Shown here in pieces: positions 48,201 through 57,200 of a DNA stretch of 64,000 bases. Made by a program: the position numbers and the translations under genes. Numbering within the stretch: position 1 is the first letter of the stretch; each line of letters opens with the position of its first letter. The notes under the pieces are model-generated. The model had not been told where the DNA came from, ran no database searches, and was given only the letters and a program-made list of their open reading frames with translations. This stretch comes from Anolis sagrei (taxonomy: Eukaryota; Chordata; Lepidosauria; Squamata; Anolidae). The stretch spans positions 81,724,209 through 81,788,208 of the forward strand of contig NC_090022.1 in the NCBI RefSeq assembly GCF_037176765.1, in the 5' to 3' direction.

Positions 48201-51200
48201 TGTTTCCAATAGTATTTATTGCTGACATTAAGCTAAATTTGTGTGATCTGGGTTGTTGCTTTTTACTTCATACTCTTATCCTTTTCTTTATTTAATCCTA
48301 CTTTTCCCTACTCCTCATTTCTATGTCTATTTTAGTACATTTTCAGTCATGCATAATCAGCTTAGTACAAGCTAGTGGGTAAATATGGGAATTACCGTAT
48401 ATTGAAAAAGTAGGGAAGGTGGTTCTAATATGAAATCCATAGCCTGTATTACTTCAGAATGCTTTTGAGTGGCTTCTAAATGATAGCTGATGACGATGGA
48501 CATCACTCATTTAATTTTATTTTAACTAGCATAAATAAATCATAAGTAATTGTGATAATGCTGTACATGGATGCAGTTACTTTTCACGCTTTCAGTCATA
48601 TTACGCACGTCTAAATTCTAGAGTTTGCAACCTTTTAGCGATAAAGATTTTTCATGTCTGCATGGATGTAAATCTAATTTACACATTTGTATCTATCACT
48701 TAGCTTGTGATGAATACAAATGCATAAATTATGGATTATTTGCCATACATGATGCTTTGAAATAATCCATTACCTACTCAATCATAATTTCTCAAATGTA
48801 AAGTATTCATATATTCAGCAAAGAGTCATTGTTTCTTAAGTAATGAGGAATTTGCTGGTGTTCATCTATATGGGAACCAAAGCTCTTTCAGGAAAACCTG
48901 CTCTCAGAAGTGATCTGCAGCCATGCTAATGTTCAACTACATTGTTCAAGTCAAGTTAGCCTGTTTCTCTCAGTTGCTGTCTCAACAGGATTCTATACAT
49001 TGGCATTTGGGAAAAGTTCTGGAACATGGGGAAATAATGGTTTATCAAAATATTGGTTTTTTTTCTTTTTGCATTTTTCTCAGGGAAGCCATTGTAATTG
49101 CAAAGGCAAGATTACGGCCTGAAGATCCTGTGCTGAAAGAGCTGTACACCAGCTGGGCAGCAGTGTTGGAGAAGGATGGCCATTATTCCCTGGCAGCCAA
49201 ATGGTACTTTGACAGTGATGTTTTGTCAGGGCCTTATGAAGCCCTGACAGAGTCAAGAAAATACCTAAGATTCCTTTAAGAATGTGATCATCTTGGGTGA
49301 TCCTTCTCTTCAGTATCCAACAGGAGGAGGTGATCAACAAATAGTGCAGAATACTGTAACGTTTTAAAATGTCATAATGCTCAGGGTAGGGGATAAAGAT
49401 GTTCATCAATTCATTTCAATCAGACAAATAGAATCTCATCTTGACTATCTAGTTATTTGTGTTAGTGGGCATGGCGACTGTTTCCTTTTATCTGAACAAA
49501 TTCATTGGCCTTGTTTTAAGGCCTCGAAAGACTATGCTGCTATGTTAGTGTTGTCAAATGTTTTTTTTTTAAAAAAAACAGTTTTTGTGGACCTTACGGC
49601 AGCCTTTGACATGGGGCAACCATAGAAAAATGCTACCATATTACCCAGGACTATGATTTTACAAAAAATATCAAGACTCTCCTAGAAAACCACAGCTTCT
49701 ATGTGGAATTTCAAGGCAGGAAAAGTAGATGTAGGAGGCAAAATAATGATTTACCTCAAAGCAGCATTCTTGCACTGACCTTTACTAACAATCAGCCATG
49801 ACCACCACTCACAAAGAGCTTTATATATGCTGAGGACCTTGACCTAACAACACAAAGACTTTAAAACAGTCAAAAATCATCTTACTAACACCCTGAAAGA
49901 GCTCTCCAGCTATTAAAAAGATAACCAAAGTTACCTGGGAAGGCCAAGAGCAAGAACACTCTCCCCATCCTAAATACCTTGGTGTCACCTTAGATCAAAA
50001 ACTAACATTTAGGAAACACTGTATGAACCTCAATCACGAAGTAGCTGCAAGCAATAACATCCTGCGGAAACTTACTGGCAGCCCAAAATTAATAAGAACA
50101 TCAGCCTTGGCCTTGTCTTATTCAACTGCTGCATGTGCCTGCCCTGTTTGGCACAAGTCTGCCCACACGAAGCAGGTGAATATAGCATTGAACAAAGCAT
50201 GCAAAACATACAGAATAATCACAGGATTCCTCAGACCTATGCCTGCTGATAGACTTCCTATCCTTCCGATGTGCGACAGGAAGTTGCTGCCAACTGTGAG
50301 AGAAATAAGGTTGAACACCGTGAAAGCCATAATACTGCATGGCTATCAGCTTCCTCCCAGTAGACTCAAATCAAGGAGTCCTCTTAATGTTCCCCCAGCA
50401 ATAGCATCCCTCAGGGCAGCTAAACCAAGAAATCCCAACTGGATGGTCCACGGAGGTCTGCCTCCAGTGGCAAACCAAGAATGGGCAACTTGGAAGTATC
50501 TGAACAGACTTAGAAGTGAAGTTGGCAGATCAAAAGACAACCTGACTAAATGGCACTTCCTAGAAGAATCCTCCACCTTGTGGAGCAAAACAAACAATGC
50601 CAACAATGCCCTGCTTCATGCACAGAGGAAGAACTGTTTAAAGCTACAGGCAATGCGGTCGCTGTTGCCCATTTTTGGTCAAAAATTATTTAGCCGCTTG
50701 TTGTACCCTCTATTTTGTCAGTTTTTTACTAATTTATTTATGCAATGCTTTTAACACAAAATAAAATAAAATGTTGTCAAATTATATTTATTCATGAGTG
50801 CAAACAGCTTGTGCATGATGATAAAACTTGCTTTGTAGTGGTTTATTTATAGTGATTTCTTTTTAGCATAGCACTTGTTTTGATGTGAATTGTAGGTAAT
50901 TCTGATAGCATTAATAGTTTGAAAGAGATGCCCATAGTTTTGAAATGAACAAGCTATATTTTCTGGGAGACAGACAGCTTTCTTCAGACTTAAGTCTTTG
51001 TGGCTCTTTCTTTTTAGTTACCTGGGAGCTTCCTCTCCCTATGATGCAGCCAAAGTGCTGGCTAAAAAGGGAGATACGGCTTCTCTTAAAGCTGCTGCTG
51101 AGGTGGCTTTGAGAGCTGGAGACGGAGACCTTTCAGTGACGTTCTCCTTCAGATGCGCCCAAGAATTCCTCTCTTCCAGGAACTGGGTTGGAGCGCAAGA

Positions 51201-54200
51201 GGTTCTTCAGCAGCATGAGAGCTTATTGGTCAGTGTGGTTTTAATTTGTTACTGCTTCCTTACTAATTATTTGTCATCAGAGTTGTTGCTTATACTGCAC
51301 ATTCCTCCATAATAAACCATTTCCATAATAGTTAGATTCAAAAAGAGATCTGCATCTTTAAAGAAGTGCATGATCCTTCCTCTACTGGGAAGTTTTTCTT
51401 TAACTTTCAAAAAGGGGTTTAAACAGTTGAAAATGCTACACAGATGTAATACAGTGGGCATGTTAAAGTGTGCACTCAAGATTTCCCAACACAGTTGTGT
51501 CTGATTAAATATATAGAATGAAAGAGAATTTCTTACACAAAATATATGAATTATGACTTGTGAGGGAACCAAGTGGATGAATGATACAAAACCATATTTT
51601 CATGATCATGCAAATTGTGGGGATTAGCACTGTCAGTCATACAATATGAACAACCGGTTTCAAATTCAAGTAGAGACATAGATCTGCCAAACGCATTAAT
51701 GCTCTAGCTTCTGTACATTAACTCTAGGAATTTATTCTTAAAGCCAAATTATGGCATGTATTTATGAAGAGTTTAAACAGGAATCTTTAGCTTGCAATTC
51801 TATTTGTAGAGAGCAAGGCTTATTGAATAGTTTGTCTTCCTACTTAGTATACATGCAGAGGATTGCTGTCAATTTCAGGATTGCTTCCCCAAATACTTGA
51901 TCATTCTGTAGCACCAAAGGCATTTCAGTTGAATTGGTTTGAGGTTTAGGATTGTGCTCCTGAGCAGTATAAAAGGCTCCATAAATACAAATGTGACCAA
52001 TCCAATTAGTATATTTATTTGGTAATACATTACAAAATTGATCAAAGTCCATCTCTTTTTTATTTTGGTAATATAAAATCCAAGATTCTTCCTTTTTTCC
52101 TTGGTAACTTTACATCTTTTATTTCATCAATTTCTTTTTCATTTAATTTCTTTTAAAAATATTAATTGAAATAATTATTTGGTGTCCTATTTGTTTATAG
52201 GGTCATAGATTGGTATTCTGTCTTAATGAATTGCTTCACAAGTGCCTGAATGAAAGAAATTTGGTGGAAAGCCGAAGTCCATCCATTGCTTGCTACCACA
52301 GCTGGCCAGTGAAACAGGGTGGCTCTTTCACAGAAATGGTTATTGGTGTATGGCAGAGCATATTTTGTGTGAATCTTGTGGAACAGTCACAGAAGATATT
52401 GGAAGAGCTGAAAACTGTTGAGTATCCTCCTACAACTCCCAACACTCATCCCAGGCAGGTAATTTGTTCTTTGGTTCTTAAACATTACCACTTCAGTGCT
52501 ACCATAGTCCTAGGTCCAGGCACAGCTAAAGTAAAGCCACTGAATCTATAAGTTTTGCATACATGTTCCATTTCTGTTTATCAGTTGGTTCAGTGTATCT
52601 AGTTTGGACAGGCCATTTGATTTAATCTACATTTTCTGACAAAGAATATGCAGTTATAAGTTTACAAAAAACAATGGTAATCATTGTGGCTGTGGCAGAA
52701 TAGACGGATAGTACTTTGCAAGGGTGACTCTGGATCAAAACTGTCCTTGGGAGATTTGTTTGTTTAGGTCTTTCATTTTAATTTTCCTAGTTACTTACAG
52801 AAACCTGTGACTTTTTATTGTTTACCTTTAGCTCCTGTTCCATATTTCTCATGATCTGACCCTTGCATTTTTGAGCCTTCAGACCTCTTCTTGGGAAGAG
52901 GCAGTGAAAGCTTTTCTTGGAGCAGTGACCCGCAGCTATGATGCTGGGAACTTTAGTCTCATGCAAGATATCTGCAACCTCCTCCTTCCTACAGGTAAAG
53001 CTCAACTCCTTCTTTGTTTCAGTATTTTGAAAAGAAACATGGAGAGATAAGGATTAAAGAGTCTTCCATTCTCACTGCCTGTTCAGATACTTCCTTGGGG
53101 AAAGTGATCTGGCAACTCTTTTCCTGCCCTGAATATGACCATCTTTATCATACTTTACTCCTTCCATGCTACATCAGACTTCATTTTAGACACATATGCC
53201 CTGCAGATGAATACCCTTTGAGATAAACTGTTTCAATTCCTACTCTGTAATGAGGCATCTGGTTATCCCACCCAGTCATTGACATTGCCTTTTGATATCA
53301 CAGTCTGGAGAATTGGCATTTATTAGGAGTTTCTTCTTGTTGGTGTACAAATGTCTTCAGCTGTTATTCAGGGACTGCTATCTTCTCCTTCTCCCAGACT
53401 TTACACATGCTCCTTGCAAAATATTCAGTGGCTGCCAGCCATATTTTAGATTTCCTTCCTCTGTTTTCCTGTAGTTATTAACTTGGTTTATTCTTGATCC
53501 AATCTAGGGCAAACTTCAGAATTCGAAGGTTTTTCTCAAAGAGATAAAATCGTCAAAATTTAAAAGTGAAATAAAATAATCCATGCTACTTGGTTAGAAA
53601 ATTATGCTAGATATTGTCCATATGCTACCAAGAAGAAATATTTGCAGTATTATGCCAATATTCCTTTCCATAATTTAGAACACTTCATCTTTTCAAATTT
53701 TTTACCCCAAAATGGAGAACTGTGGTTCAGAGCCATGGCTGGTATGATATCCTTTACTTCTTAACTAGTAAAGAGAATTTGATTTTTCCCAAACTGAATG
53801 GAAGTCTTAAATTTTTCCTTTCAAATGAGGTAGAAAGGATAATAAGGCTAAATCTTGCTGTTATTGTCACAAAAAACCATGATGACTTGTAAATGCAACT
53901 AATTGATGCACATAGATCATTGTCAAGTTAGTGGTTAGCTGTTGCCTAGTATGCTCTATGCATACTAATTATGCCATGTATTCATTGATTTGATTTGTAT
54001 CCTGCCTGTGTTCTTATGCAGGACTCAAGGCAGCTTTGCCCTTGGTTTTCTAGCATGCGAAGCATGTGCTACACTACTGAACTTCTGCTCTCTTTTGAGG
54101 AGATTTATTATCTGGAATTAACTAGTAACGTAACCCCATTGTTCCAGCACAGATGATTGAAAGTATCAGTCCAGTAATAGTGGAAGAAAATTCCATTGTA

Positions 54201-57200
54201 TCGCAGTGCTGTTATCTGTCTTTGCTATATAAATTTCCAAGGCAGGGAATGTGAGGCTATTTAGTTACATCTGTGCTATAACATGCTAAGGAATAATGAA
54301 CAAGATCATGTAAAAATGGGACTTTCCTCCTTAAAATGAGTAATTATTAGATTGTTTAGAAATGATGTCATTTAATCTTATATTTTTAAAAGGCAACTGA
54401 TAAAATTACCATATTTATTCGAGTCTAATGTGCTATCAAATCTAATGCGTACCTCAATTTTCAAAACCCTGAAACCCCCACAAAAAATATTTACCATATT
54501 ATACAAATCTAATGACCACCCTAATTTTGGGAAGGTAATTTAGTAAAAAAAGGTGAGCATTCAAATCGAGAAAATACAGTAATTGATTTATTTAAAACTT
54601 CAACTGCTGTTTAAAGAAATTCTTAGGTATATTACATAAATAGCACAATGATTAGGAAAAAATGTCATCACTTTGGGAAGCCAAGTTATATGCTACCATC
54701 TTAGTGCATCACATGTTTTATGTCCTTCTTGACTACCTTTCCAATTAAAAGCAACTGTTTTGTCATTTTAGGAACTACTAGAACATAATTCAGTGTAGGA
54801 TATTTATTTGTATTTATTTGCTTCATTTATACCCCGCCTTTCTCACCCCGAAGTGGCTTACAACTCTGGCAAAATTCAATGTCATATACAACATAACAAT
54901 AAAAACAGGCCCTATAAACTATAAAACAATTAAAAGATGTGGGCAAATAAACACATAGAGCAATAAAAAAACATAAAAAAGTGCTTGATTCCATTCATAC
55001 CAATTAAATATGGTGATGGAATTTTTACAAATTATATTTATCAAAGATTAACATTGGATTTCCTGGTGTAAAATTTTGCTTTCTAAAAGGACACTGGGAT
55101 GTCTGTTTCTTGCAACAGTATTTTTTCTTGTTGGCAGTGTGTGAGCATCTGAGAGAGAAGCTGGACCACACGGACTCACAGAGCATGGTCACTTTCCAAA
55201 GCTTAGAGGCGTTTGTGGCTTATGGGCAGCTGTATGACTTGTGGTGGGACCTGCGTGGTGCTTCAGCCTTGGAGAAATCAAAACTTCAATCTCAAGCTTG
55301 CTCTTTTGGGAAATCTTTTCTTAACCAGAGCAATGCTAAACTGGACTCTTCACTTGAAGAAGCTGCAGCTGAGACTGAAATCAGGAAAGCTTCTTCATCT
55401 GAAGAAATTGCAGTTGAAGCCAAAATCACTGTTGAAACAGATCTATTTCCCAAGAGCAATGGTTGTCCCGAAGAAACTGCCTCGCCAGCCAAGTCAGCTC
55501 TATTTATGGAAAGAGAAGTAAAACTGGGGGCCTGTAGAGTGCTCCTGTCAGCAGAACATGCTGCAGTCCAGAGTATACAGAGGGATATTTCTAGAGTTCA
55601 GCAGACTTTGACAGACATGATCTGTCAGCATCAGAAAAACAACTTCCATCAAAGTGCCACCAATGGACAGAATGAAGAGATTGAAACCCCATCAGGCCAG
55701 AGGTAAGGCTAATTGAAGACTTGCTGAGGAAGAGGAGGATTAAAAATACATGCATTTAATTCATCACAGTTGTCTTCAAAGATGCATGGTGAATTCTGGT
55801 TAAACTAAGGTCCTAATTTATCTCAAGTAGTTTGACACAAATCAAAGCAACCACCACACACATACATGCACACTCGCACACTTGGAATGTATTGTGTACA
55901 TCCTATAGCCTATCTCCGAGTGGTACAAAAAATCAATTTAATCAATTGTTTAAATTATGTTCTGTTTTATATTTAAACTTTTAAGGCAATTTTCAATTTA
56001 CAAAAATATGTGCAAGCTGCAATACAGGTTTGGTTTCCATTAAAGGCTGTCGTATAACATACTGTACATATAAATGAGGTCACGAAGAGTCGGAGACGAC
56101 AGAACGAATGAACAACAACATATACATATATAATTTCTGTAGGGTGTGAATATTAAGCATACAAAATATTCTGGGACATCTAATCACCTCTCAACAAAAG
56201 ATTGCCCCAGGCACTGCCAGGTCATCAAATGCTAATCAAGGTGGCCAGTTGAAACATTCACACCTAGCTCCAGCAGACAGGAGTTCTTTGTCCCACTCTG
56301 GTTATTCTACAGATATATAAACCCTTTTTCCTAGTTCCAACAGACCTCACTACCTCTGAGGATGCTTGCCATAGATGTAGGCAAAACGTCAGGAGAAAAT
56401 GCCTCTAGAACATGGCCATATAGCCCAAGAAAACCTACAACAGCACAGTGATTCCGGTCATGAAAGCCTTCGACAATATTCTTGGGACCTTCTTTTCTAG
56501 TCTAAATAAACACTTAAGATGAGAATTTTCAGTCCAAACAGGATCTAACTAAAGGAACTGGTAATTGAAACATTTCCTTTAGGCTTAAGAGCCAGGGTGC
56601 AATGATTTTAAGATGGATTTAGATCTGCAAGGGAAAAATGGACAGCTTAAATCACATATTTGAGTTTTCCACTGATACTTTTTCAGGTTTGCTTATTTAT
56701 AACTAATGCTCCAAATGTCACAATTTTTGATCCTAGACTGATTTATTCCTACAATTATTCCATCTCATTGTAATTCTGGATTAATTTTTCTGCAACTTTT
56801 GTTTACTAGCATGTAGAGTGCATTCAAAATCTTCCTAGAATGGGATTTTTCCTACAACCAATAAGGTCAGGGCAGCAATGTCCCGTTCAGAGGAAGAAAT
56901 TGCAAATTATTGTTTTCCTTACTTTGCAAGCAATAGGAATCAATTGGTTTAAAGTAGCTCTGAGGTAGCTTGCATTCACATCCCATTGAGGGACATGATG
57001 ATGAAGGTGATACTTGTGTCTCTTGGGGGAGGATGTAAGTATTTGTTAGAGAAAATCAGAGTAGCTTATCATTTAAACAATAGTGCAGTTAGGTTCACAC
57101 AGAAGACTTTTATATTGTCAAGTGTCTTCAGAATTTGTGATCCCAGTATATGGATTTGTGGATTCACTATAGTGTATATTTCTATAAATTATGCTTCTCC

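Noticed and set aside
50023-50754. A 243-residue open frame that could be taken for a gene inside GEMIN5 intron 22
   Set aside because: Its sequence is the C-terminal region of a jockey/I-like LINE, with broken RT upstream and an A-rich tail downstream.
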